Source of the DNA: an uncultured Lachnospiraceae bacterium | GTDB lineage: Bacteria > Bacillota > Clostridia > Lachnospirales > Lachnospiraceae | DNA: 5,940 bases | Assembly (NCBI GenBank): GCA_900554925.1 | Contig: USJG01000143.1 | Location: 1 to 5,940 of the forward strand | Direction: 5' to 3' | In this document: one piece after another, positions 1-5,717 of the stretch | Layout: each line of letters begins with the position of its first letter | How positions within the stretch are numbered: the stretch's first letter is position 1 | Made by a program: the position numbers and the translations under genes | Notes under the pieces: model-generated | What the model was told of the DNA's origin: nothing | Database searches by the model: none | The model's input: the letters and a program-made list of their open reading frames with translations, nothing else

Positions 1-12
1 CCTTTTATTCAT
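1..12 (-). CDS. Start of a further gene running off the left edge (possibly trkH)
   Basis: An ATG at 12-10 opens a frame reading Met-Asn-Lys-Arg before the window ends. It begins 21 bases after the trkA stop, in the same direction, with an AGAAGG purine run about 13 bases upstream, which is rather far for a Shine-Dalgarno site. Four codons cannot identify a product. The guess of TrkH, the membrane subunit of Trk potassium uptake, rests only on the common pairing of trkA with trkH and on the close spacing. No terminator is visible between trkA and this start, so co-transcription is likely if the gene is real. Confidence 0.4.
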
Positions 13-33
13 AATAATTCTTATACCTTCTGT

Positions 34-1428
34 CTATTTTGCAAAAATATCCTCAAGCCGCGCAATCTGCCTGTTGATGGTTGCCACCAGCGCAGTATCT
101 CCCGGCATCAGCAAATCATCCCCCCTGGGAATGATCGTTCTTCCATCTCTGATAATGCAGCCCAGCAGTATATTTCTCTTCATATTCAAATCCTTTAACG
201 GAATATTTAAATTTTTGTCATTTTCATCTATCTTAAACTCAATAAACTCAATTTTACCATCCATCAAACGGTACAGGGATTCTACTGCATCATTATCCTC
301 CGCATTTAAAAGAGAACGGCTGTAGCCAAGGATTCTGTCTGCCGCAACATCCTCGCGGGAAATCGTGCAGATCCTGCTTCCCTCAGGCAATACCTTCAAT
401 CTGGATTTTGCATTGATGCGCGACACCACCTTATTGATCCCCTGTGATTCCGCATACATTGCCGCAACCAGATTATATTCATCATTGTCTGTCAAAGCAA
501 TAAATGCGTCTGTGTTGGCCAGATCAGAATCTGACATGGAATCAAAATAGGTAAGTACATCATCGCACATTATGGCAGCGCCGGCAATTAATTCCGACAT
601 ATCCTCTGCTACTTCCTTATTCTTCTCTACAATGGTAACCTTTGCGCCCTGTCTTGAAAGTACCTCAGCCAGATAATAGGAAATACGGCCTCCCCCGGCA
701 ATCATAACTGACTGCAATGGCTTTACCGGCAATTTTAGCTGTTTGAAAGATTTTCTAAATTCCTCTACCGCTCCTGTCAGATACAGAATATCACCTGACT
801 GCAATACTGCATCGCCCTTAGGGACAAAAGCTTCTCCTTTTCTGACAATAGCACATATAAGAAGATTAATTCCCATATTCTTATTGATCTCAATCAGAGA
901 TTTTTCTGCCAGCGGTGAATTTTCCCCTACTGTCATTTCCACCAGTTCTGCTTTCCCGCCTGCAAAGACCTCAACTCTGGTAGCCAGCGGGAACCGGAGC
1001 AGCCTGAAAACCTCCATAGCTGTTGCCAGCTCAGGATTGATGATCATGGAAAGTCCCAGTTTATTTTTGTAAAACCGGTTCTGAGTAGCATAATCCACAT
1101 CTCTGATACGCGCTATGGTATGCTTGGCTCCCAGCATATGTGCTGTTAAACAGCTTAATATATTTAATTCATCCGAATTTGTTACTGCTATAAAAATATC
1201 GGCCTCACTTGCGTTTAAGTTTTCAAGAACAGCATAGGACGCACCGTTCCCCTGAAAGCTGATTACATCTACCGAGTTGCTCATGCTGTCAACGATACTT
1301 TCTTCCTTATCTATTACCGTTAGTTCATAGCCGTCACGTGAAAGCTGCACTGCCAGCGCTCTGCCTATTTCTCCGCCGCCTACAATGAATATCTTCATCT
1401 CATTGCGATATTTCATTTTCATTCCCAT
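34..1428 (-). CDS. trkA: Trk potassium uptake system peripheral protein TrkA
   Basis: This is the cytoplasmic regulatory subunit of Trk potassium uptake: a nucleotide-binding (NAD(H) or ATP) RCK protein that gates a TrkH/TrkG membrane subunit. The full four-domain layout is visible, numbering from the chosen start. A first Rossmann TrkA-N domain has GGGEIG at 17-22 and an acidic strand end (Asp40, VIDK). A first TrkA-C lies at about 159-231, a second TrkA-N at about 239-356 with GGGRIS at 245-250 and Glu268, and a second TrkA-C at about 381-464. In the second Rossmann loop the last Gly is Ser, so nucleotide binding there may differ. The frame is open back to a TTG at 1455, but GAGAGG sits 8 bases before the ATG at 1428, so I start there (464 aa). 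An ATG at 1398 would give the more usual N-terminus MKIFIVGGG (454 aa) but has no clear ribosome binding site. The gene lies about 106 bases after aspS. Confidence 0.93.
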   Translation of the reverse strand: MGMKMKYRNEMKIFIVGGGEIGRALAVQLSRDGYELTVIDKEESIVDSMSNSVDVISFQGNGASYAVLENLNASEADIFIAVTNSDELNILSCLTAHMLGAKHTIARIRDVDYATQNRFYKNKLGLSMIINPELATAMEVFRLLRFPLATRVEVFAGGKAELVEMTVGENSPLAEKSLIEINKNMGINLLICAIVRKGEAFVPKGDAVLQSGDILYLTGAVEEFRKSFKQLKLPVKPLQSVMIAGGGRISYYLAEVLSRQGAKVTIVEKNKEVAEDMSELIAGAAIMCDDVLTYFDSMSDSDLANTDAFIALTDNDEYNLVAAMYAESQGINKVVSRINAKSRLKVLPEGSRICTISREDVAADRILGYSRSLLNAEDNDAVESLYRLMDGKIEFIEFKIDENDKNLNIPLKDLNMKRNILLGCIIRDGRTIIPRGDDLLMPGDTALVATINRQIARLEDIFAK

Positions 1429-1436
1429 TTCCGTTT

Positions 1437-1442
1437 CCTCTC
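1437..1442 (-). promoter_or_regulatory. Ribosome binding site deciding the trkA start
   Basis: GAGAGG lies 8 bases upstream of the ATG at 1428-1426. The same hexamer at the same distance precedes aspS (3295-3300). It favours this ATG over the upstream TTG at 1455, whose nearest purine run is only 2 bases away, and over the ATG at 1398, which has no good site. Family alignment alone would favour 1398. Confidence 0.6.
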
Positions 1443-1484
1443 TTTTTCCCTGCAAAACCCTCTTTATTTAACATTTTCCACAGG

Positions 1485-1521
1485 AAGAAAAGTCCCTGCC
1501 ACGTTTTATGCACAGGAACTT
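1485..1521 (-). terminator. Probable intrinsic terminator after aspS
   Basis: On the minus strand AAGTTCCTGT (1521-1512) pairs with GCAGGGACTT (1499-1490) in a 10-bp stem with two G-U pairs and a 12-base loop. It is followed by TTCTT, a short and interrupted U-run. It starts 13 bases after the aspS stop. The large loop and broken U-run suggest incomplete termination, so trkA downstream could be partly served by read-through. Confidence 0.55.
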
Positions 1522-1534
1522 TCAGAATAATCAA

Positions 1535-3286
1535 TTACTGCCTTACCTTAATATGGACTTCTCTAAGCTGCTGCTCTGTTACTTCGTTAGGCGCGCCGCA
1601 CATCAGATCCTGTGCTGTTCCGCTCATGGGGAATGGGATGATTTCCCTGATATTTTCCTCATTGCGAAGCAGCATGATCATACGATCCACGCCAGGCGCC
1701 ATACCTGCATGGGGAGGCGCTCCAAACTGGAAGGCATTGTAAAGCGCTCCGAACTTCTGCTTTAATACTTCCTCGTCATATCCGGCAATTTCAAATGCCT
1801 TAACCATAATATCAAGATTGTGATTACGAACCGCACCTGAGGATAATTCTACTCCGTTGCAGACAATATCATACTGATATGCCAGAATATCCAGCGGGTC
1901 CTTATTGTTAAGCGCATCCAGTCCGCCCTGAGGCATGGAGAAAGGATTGTGGGTAAAGCCAATCTTTTTGGTTTCTTCATCCCGCTCAAACATGGGGAAA
2001 TCATTTACAAAACAGAAGCGGTAGGCATTCTTTTCACAGATGTCAAGGCGCCTGCCAAGCTCATTGCGGATCTGGCCTGCAAAGCTTGCTGCCCGTTCTT
2101 CCTTATCTGCAATAAAGAAAATCGTATCTTCTTTCTCAAGTCCTGCCAGTTCTCTCATTTCGGCCTTCATATCATCGGGAATAAATTTGTCGATAGGTCC
2201 CTTGTAGGACATATCCTCCTGCACTTCCAGATATCCAAGTCCTCCCATACCGATTTCGGTAGCAAATTTAAGCATCTTTTCATGGAAGCCCTTGGACTGA
2301 TGTCCGTGAATTTTAATTGCTCTTACCGTTTTATTCTGGAAGGGCTTAAAAGTACAGCGGTTGAAAAACTCCGATAAATCTATGATACGCAGAGGATTGC
2401 GCAGATCCGGCTTGTCGGAACCATACTCAAGCATGGCCTGCTTATAGCTGATTACCGGATAAGGCGCCTTTGTCACCACAAAGCCCTCCGGCGCAAACTT
2501 CTCAAAAGCAGCGGTCAGCACCTCTTCGCCTACGCGGAATACATCCTCCTGAGTAGCGAAGCTCATTTCAAAATCCAGCTGATAAAATTCGCCGGGAGAA
2601 CGGTCAGCTCTTGCGTCCTCATCACGGAAGCAGGGAGCGATCTGGAAATACTTATCCACCCCCGATACCATAAGAAGCTGCTTATACTGCTGGGGCGCCT
2701 GAGGCAGCGCATAAAATTTTCCTTTATAATGCCTGGAAGGCACAATATAATCTCTTGCTCCTTCGGGGGAAGAAGCACAGAGAATAGGAGTCTGTACCTC
2801 CATAAATCCCATTTCTGTCATTTTTTCACGAAGGAACTTAATAACGTTGGAACGGAAGATCATGTTATCCATTACCTTACGGTTTCTAAGGTCTAAAAAA
2901 CGATATTTTAAGCGAAGGTCTTCCCTGATCTCCTTGGAAGTAGCAACCTCAAAGGGAAGCTGCCTGTATACCTTGCCTAAAACTTCCACACTGTAAGCTT
3001 CCAATTCAATTGTTCCTGTGGGAATCTTAGGGTTATAGGTTTCCTCATCACGCTTTTCAACCTTTCCGCTTATGCTGACGCAATCTTCCTTGTTGATTCC
3101 CTTCAGCAGAGAAGTATCTCTCATAACGATCTGAAGCACGCCATACATATCTCTTAAATCAATAAAAGACACACCGCCATGATCACGGATGTTTTCTACC
3201 CATCCTGCAACCTTCATCTCTCTTCCAATATCACTTTCGGAAATCTGATTTAAAGTACATTCGCGATACAATGTTGACAATTCCAT
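1535..3286 (-). CDS. aspS: Aspartate--tRNA ligase, possibly non-discriminating (Asp/Asn)
   Basis: Cytoplasmic class II aminoacyl-tRNA synthetase that activates aspartate with ATP and loads it on tRNA-Asp. Domains in order: N-terminal OB-fold anticodon-binding domain (about 22-105), catalytic core with motif 1 around 145-168, flipping loop SSPEGARDY (172-180), PQAPQQYKQLLM (195-206), motif 2 with FRDEDARADR (220-229), a bacterial GAD insertion (about 300-425), and motif 3 with GVDR at 532-535. The length of 583 aa is normal for the bacterial type. Motif 2 continues SPGEFYQLDFE, the form also seen in alphaproteobacterial enzymes. In the OB-fold the sequence is RDHGG with His36, where E. coli's discriminating enzyme has Leu30; in the Pseudomonas enzyme a His here is linked to accepting tRNA-Asn. 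The ATG has GAGAGG 8 bases upstream. A T-box riboswitch precedes it, so expression should respond to uncharged tRNA. Enzyme identity is certain; tRNA specificity is inferred. Confidence 0.97.
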   Translation of the reverse strand: MELSTLYRECTLNQISESDIGREMKVAGWVENIRDHGGVSFIDLRDMYGVLQIVMRDTSLLKGINKEDCVSISGKVEKRDEETYNPKIPTGTIELEAYSVEVLGKVYRQLPFEVATSKEIREDLRLKYRFLDLRNRKVMDNMIFRSNVIKFLREKMTEMGFMEVQTPILCASSPEGARDYIVPSRHYKGKFYALPQAPQQYKQLLMVSGVDKYFQIAPCFRDEDARADRSPGEFYQLDFEMSFATQEDVFRVGEEVLTAAFEKFAPEGFVVTKAPYPVISYKQAMLEYGSDKPDLRNPLRIIDLSEFFNRCTFKPFQNKTVRAIKIHGHQSKGFHEKMLKFATEIGMGGLGYLEVQEDMSYKGPIDKFIPDDMKAEMRELAGLEKEDTIFFIADKEERAASFAGQIRNELGRRLDICEKNAYRFCFVNDFPMFERDEETKKIGFTHNPFSMPQGGLDALNNKDPLDILAYQYDIVCNGVELSSGAVRNHNLDIMVKAFEIAGYDEEVLKQKFGALYNAFQFGAPPHAGMAPGVDRMIMLLRNEENIREIIPFPMSGTAQDLMCGAPNEVTEQQLREVHIKVRQ

Positions 3287-3331
3287 ATGTTCTTCCTCTC
3301 TTTATTTAAATTTAAAATTTTCTGTTATACC

Positions 3332-3370
3332 AAAAAACGCCCCGAATTGATAATAAATCAATTCAGGACG
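3332..3370 (-). terminator. T-box regulatory terminator hairpin
   Basis: On the minus strand CGTCCTGAATTGAT (3370-3357) pairs along its whole 14 bases with ATCAATTCGGGGCG (3351-3338), with two G-U pairs and a 5-base loop. It is followed by six T (3337-3332). This is the off-state structure of the aspS riboswitch. Its 5' arm includes the CCTG needed by the competing antiterminator, so the two folds exclude each other. Confidence 0.93.
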
Positions 3371-3558
3371 AAAAGTTTCAATGATTCTTAAAACGATCCG
3401 CGGTGCCACCTGATTTACTGCAAGCAGTCTCTCAACATATCCTAAATTAAGGCTGATAAAGCTGTTATTCATATGGATTCATTCTGCCGGCTTTCCACCC
3501 TCCCGGCTCTCTGTAAGCGATAATCCATACTACTTATCTTCGTCTTCGCCATATACAC
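3332..3558 (-). ncRNA. T-box riboswitch controlling aspS (apparent Asn specifier)
   Basis: A cis-acting leader RNA that senses the charging of a specific tRNA. Visible parts in transcript order: Stem I, with the loop-E element AGTA (3534-3531) and TATGGATT (3529-3522) pairing with AATCCATA (3479-3472); AGAGAG followed by a GCCGG/CCGGC stem carrying the GGTGG distal loop (near 3508); a specifier loop reading GAA-T-AAC-A (3470-3463); a small ACTGC/GCAGT hairpin that looks like Stem III; the T-box sequence AGGTGGCACCGCGG (3411-3398); and the terminator. The TGGC of the T-box would pair with a tRNA ending GCCA, fitting a G discriminator base, which both tRNA-Asp and tRNA-Asn carry. In the usual register the specifier is AAC (Asn, 3466-3464). 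No Asp codon occupies this loop. Antitermination by CAGG pairing with CCTG would allow aspS expression. Confidence 0.95.
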
Positions 3559-3562
3559 TGTA

Positions 3563-3591
3563 ATCATAATGTAGATTATCCAATTTGTCAA
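3563..3591 (-). promoter_or_regulatory. Consensus sigma-A promoter for the T-box/aspS transcript
   Basis: TTGACA (3591-3586), a spacer of exactly 17 bases, then TATGAT (3568-3563) on the minus strand. The -35 is a perfect match and the -10 differs at one position. The expected start is about 3559-3556, just upstream of the T-box Stem I. It lies only 12 bases beyond the U-run of the preceding operon's terminator, so the two units are cleanly separated. Confidence 0.9.
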
Positions 3592-3602
3592 TTTCTAATT
3601 CT

Positions 3603-3634
3603 AAAAAAAGAATGCTTCTTTATAAGAAACATCC
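3603..3634 (-). terminator. Strong intrinsic terminator ending the FNT channel/small protein unit
   Basis: On the minus strand GGATGTTTCTT (3634-3624) pairs with AAGAAGCATTC (3620-3610) over 11 bp with two G-U pairs and a 3-base loop. Seven T follow (3609-3603). It starts 24 bases after the stop codon of the 40-residue ORF and directly before the aspS promoter. Confidence 0.9.
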
Positions 3635-3658
3635 TTTTCCAGGGATTTATTCAAATCA

Positions 3659-3781
3659 TCATGATCTGTGGGAATTCATGATCTTGGTATACCCAAAAAG
3701 AACTGCCGCCACTGCTGCGATTCCCGCTATCTCAGCGCCCAATACCTGCAGTGTTACGCCTAAAAACAAAGCTGTGTTCAT
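3659..3781 (-). CDS. Unrecognised 40-residue single-span membrane protein overlapping the FNT gene
   Basis: The ATG is at 3781-3779 and the TGA stop at 3661-3659. I do not recognise the family. It begins MNTALFLGVTL; residues about 4-31 form one hydrophobic segment rich in Ala, Gly, Val and Leu, with polar Gln12 and acidic Glu17 inside it, followed by a short tail with Lys33, His38 and Arg39. By the positive-inside rule the C-terminus would face the cytoplasm. Support for translation is strong: AAGGAG lies exactly 7 bases before the ATG, an in-frame TAA lies five codons upstream so this is not a frameshifted end of the upstream gene, and a strong terminator follows 24 bases after the stop. 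It overlaps the last 50 bases of the FNT channel gene in another frame, suggesting translational coupling and a possible role as a small partner of that channel. The function is unknown; the partner idea is inferred from context only. Confidence 0.68.
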   Translation of the reverse strand: MNTALFLGVTLQVLGAEIAGIAAVAAVLFGYTKIMNSHRS

Positions 3782-4643
3782 ATTCTTTCTCCTTTACACT
3801 ACAATTCTCTGCCTTCTGCTCTCTGTGCAGATACAGAAGAGGAAGAGCTACAAATAACATGCCTCCGATAATATTTCCTATGGTTACAGGCAAGAGATTC
3901 CCCATCAGAAAACTCTGCCAGTTTAACGCTGAAATCTGCTGGGCTGTGTAGCCATATTCAGCCATTGCTGCTTCCACATAATCAGGATTTACCGCTGCTA
4001 TGATACCGGCTGAGAGATAGTACATATTGGCAACACAGTGTTCAAAACCTGCTACCACAAACAACATAATTGTAAAAAATACTGCCATAAGCTTACCTGC
4101 AATATCTTTGGCACATAGTGCCATAAGTACAGCGATGCAAACCAGAATATTGCAGAGCACCCCGGAGACTATGGCTCTGGAAAAAGAAATTGTGGCTTTG
4201 CCCAAAGCTACCTTAATAGTGTATGCCCCCAAAAGGCCTGCGGAATAATCAAACTGACCGCTTGCAGCCACTGCTGCCGCTGTCAGAACAGCGCCTGCAA
4301 AATTACCTGCAAAAACAATTGCCAGTGTTTTTACAAGCTGCATGGGGCTGTGCTTTTCTGAAGCTGTTGCCATAATCATCAGACAATCACCTGTAAAAAG
4401 CTCTGCTCCCAGAAGAATTACCATCATTAAGCCTACTGGAAATACCACCGCTGCTGCCAGACGCGCTAACCCAACATTGGTTACAGCATGGGCTGCCACA
4501 CTGCTTGCTGCCGCTCCCATAGCGATCATCATCCCGGCAAAAACAGCCTTGATAAAAAGTTTTAAGGGTGAGGAGGAAATCTTACTTTCACATCCATCAA
4601 TATACTTATTTACTGCTTCTTTTACAGACAAAAAGTTTTCCAT
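3732..4643 (-). CDS. Formate/nitrite transporter (FocA/NirC/HSC) family channel
   Basis: Integral inner-membrane channel of the FNT family: pentamers of six-helix protomers that pass small monovalent anions such as formate, nitrite or hydrosulfide. Both family signatures are present: LLGAELFTG (77-85, the broken-helix loop with Thr84) and GVLCNILVCIA (161-171). The pore histidine is in GFEHCVANM (His202). Lys149 and Asn165 keep the 16-residue spacing of Lys156 and Asn172 in E. coli FocA. NLLPVTIGNIIGG (249-261) marks the last helix. At 303 aa it is slightly long: about 30 residues follow the final helix, charged (REQKAEN, VKEKEYEH) and not obviously conserved, and this tail overlaps the next small ORF. 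The ATG at 4643 has GGGAAGGAA about 8 bases upstream. The substrate cannot be told from sequence; no formate lyase, nitrite or sulfite reductase gene is in view. A lysR gene lies immediately upstream in the same direction and may regulate it. Confidence 0.94.
   Translation of the reverse strand: MENFLSVKEAVNKYIDGCESKISSSPLKLFIKAVFAGMMIAMGAAASSVAAHAVTNVGLARLAAAVVFPVGLMMVILLGAELFTGDCLMIMATASEKHSPMQLVKTLAIVFAGNFAGAVLTAAAVAASGQFDYSAGLLGAYTIKVALGKATISFSRAIVSGVLCNILVCIAVLMALCAKDIAGKLMAVFFTIMLFVVAGFEHCVANMYYLSAGIIAAVNPDYVEAAMAEYGYTAQQISALNWQSFLMGNLLPVTIGNIIGGMLFVALPLLYLHREQKAENCSVKEKEYEHSFVFRRNTAGIGR
3789..3794 (-). promoter_or_regulatory. Strong ribosome binding site inside the FNT gene, serving the small ORF
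   Basis: AAGGAG, with a 7-base spacer (AAAGAAT) before the ATG at 3781. It is encoded within the channel's Val-Lys-Glu-Lys tail, so ribosomes finishing the channel pass straight over it. It is the best Shine-Dalgarno match I see in the window. Confidence 0.75.
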
Positions 4644-4695
4644 CTATTCGGTTCCTTCCCATTCCTGTTTTACCTGTTTTTCTTCCTAAAATTAA

Positions 4696-4724
4696 GTTAT
4701 CAGATACAAAACGGATTTGGTAAT
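4696..4724 (-). promoter_or_regulatory. Imperfect dyad upstream of the FNT gene, candidate regulator operator
   Basis: On the minus strand ATTACCAAATCC, a 5-base GTTTT spacer, then GTATCTGATAAC; 8 of 12 positions are complementary. It lies 53-81 bases upstream of the channel's start codon, beyond the lysR terminator. LysR-type regulators bind interrupted dyads of about this size, and a lysR gene is adjacent, so this could be its site. I could not find a convincing -35/-10 pair for the channel gene here, so the position relative to a promoter is unknown. Confidence 0.3.
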
Positions 4725-4727
4725 ACA

Positions 4728-4767
4728 AAAAAGAACCGGGGCCATATAAAATTTTATATGACTCCGG
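4728..4767 (-). terminator. Intrinsic terminator containing the lysR stop codon
   Basis: On the minus strand CCGGAGTCATATAAAA (4767-4752) pairs with TTTTATATGGCCCCGG (4751-4736) with one mismatch and one G-U pair. It is followed by TTCTTTTTT (4735-4727). The lysR TAA at 4756-4754 is inside the 5' arm, so a ribosome on the stop codon would cover half the stem. That could make termination depend on translation. Confidence 0.85.
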
Positions 4768-5704
4768 CTGCCGCTACTTCTACCTTTGATTCGTATATCT
4801 TTTTTTGAAAAAGTATGTCATATTCTCCTAATTGATAATCTTTTCTGTAAATCAACACATCCCGATACAGATTATCCGGCATCTTACATGCTCTCTGGAC
4901 CAGACGGTACTGCCCAAGGTGCTTTCCGGGCAGCGGGGATACCCACATATAGGTAGTGGGTACATTGGTAAGAAGATCAAACTGACTGCCCCTTTCATAA
5001 ACGTAAATGGTCTTTTCTCCTGAATCCGTCTTCTGAACTGGCCGGGGCCTTTCTTCACGTGTATCTTTTTCGTTTCCGGGCATTTCAATATCGCCATGGG
5101 TAATTTTCACATAATCCTTCAGATCATTTCCACAAATTACTGACTTTGACGCAAGGGGATGATGCTCCGACATGACCAGCACATATTCAAATTCCCATAA
5201 GGTCTCATATTCCAGCTTAATATTCGTCAGATATTTGTTAAAGTAATCCTCATAGTCCTTGCGGTAACGGATAATTCCCATATTGTAGCCTCTGTTGACC
5301 ACATTCTCAATGGTCTTTGAGGTATTGGTTTCGTTGACAGTAATTTCAATCCCCTCCGTCATAGGCAGCGCGGCCACAAATTCTGTAAAACCGTTGGCTA
5401 TATAACTTCCTCTGGGAATGGACAGCTTAAATTTCCTGATCCCTGCCGCGTCGCGAAGGCCGATCTTTTCTATTTCCTCCATCTGCTCTAACACCTTATG
5501 GGCATGATAGAGAAACTCGCTTCCCTTTTCCGTCACCCTGATACCGCCTGCGCTTCTTTTAAAAATGGCATACCCAAGGCTTTCCTCTAAATCCCGGATC
5601 GCCTTGCTTAAATTAGGCTGGGCCATATATAGTTTTTGGGCTGCCTGCGTGATGGAACCTGTCTTTTCTATTTCTACTGCATATCTCAAATAACATGTAT
5701 TCAT
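4754..5704 (-). CDS. LysR-family transcriptional regulator
   Basis: DNA-binding regulator with the LysR layout, numbering from the chosen start. An N-terminal winged helix-turn-helix covers about 3-62, with GSITQAAQKL and recognition helix QPNLSKAIRDLEESLG, then IFKRSAGGIRVTEKG. A linker helix follows (about 63-88), then a two-lobed effector-binding domain (about 92-300). The length of 316 aa is typical. The second lobe has a charged, low-complexity stretch (NEKDTREERPRP, about 211-222) that looks like a surface loop insertion. The effector is not recognisable. Two ATGs are near: the one at 5710 touches the Shine-Dalgarno sequence, whereas GAGG sits 7 bases before the ATG at 5704, so I start at 5704. 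Target genes are unknown; the FNT channel downstream on the same strand is the nearest candidate. LysR regulators more often face their target divergently, and no divergent gene is in the window. Confidence 0.93.
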   Translation of the reverse strand: MNTCYLRYAVEIEKTGSITQAAQKLYMAQPNLSKAIRDLEESLGYAIFKRSAGGIRVTEKGSEFLYHAHKVLEQMEEIEKIGLRDAAGIRKFKLSIPRGSYIANGFTEFVAALPMTEGIEITVNETNTSKTIENVVNRGYNMGIIRYRKDYEDYFNKYLTNIKLEYETLWEFEYVLVMSEHHPLASKSVICGNDLKDYVKITHGDIEMPGNEKDTREERPRPVQKTDSGEKTIYVYERGSQFDLLTNVPTTYMWVSPLPGKHLGQYRLVQRACKMPDNLYRDVLIYRKDYQLGEYDILFQKKIYESKVEVAAAGVI

Positions 5705-5711
5705 ATTCATT

Positions 5712-5717
5712 CCTCTT
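5712..5717 (-). promoter_or_regulatory. Ribosome binding site deciding the lysR start
   Basis: AAGAGG with 7 bases (AATGAAT) before the ATG at 5704. The other ATG at 5710 would have almost no spacer. The TAA of the leader ORF (5718-5716) overlaps this site. Confidence 0.7.

Noticed and set aside
74..1072. Plus-strand open frames antisense to trkA
   Set aside because: Complement shadows of a complete TrkA gene, with no binding sites or recognisable domains.
1429..1484. Promoter for trkA between the terminator and the ribosome binding site
   Set aside because: TTAAAT is the only -10-like word and no acceptable -35 lies 16-18 bases before it.
1508..2778. Antisense and alternative-frame ORFs across aspS
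   Set aside because: They lie inside a complete AspRS with all class II motifs and show no family features of their own.
3732..3781. Frameshift joining the FNT gene to the 40-residue ORF
   Set aside because: The small ORF's frame has a TAA five codons before its ATG, and the ATG has its own strong ribosome binding site, so it is a separate start.
3585..3857. 90-codon plus-strand open frame opposite the small ORF and terminator
   Set aside because: It starts with TTG, has no ribosome binding site, and lies antisense to a terminator, a well-supported small ORF and the FNT end; its hydrophobic part is a shadow of those sequences.
4668..4727. Housekeeping promoter for the FNT channel
   Set aside because: Several AT-rich words resemble a -10, but none pairs with a -35 at a normal distance; a promoter probably exists but I cannot place it.
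3951..5097. Open frames antisense to the FNT channel and lysR, and the alternative minus-strand frame at 4852-5097
   Set aside because: Shadows of well-supported genes; Ala/Thr-rich or Pro/Arg-rich translations with no domain signal.
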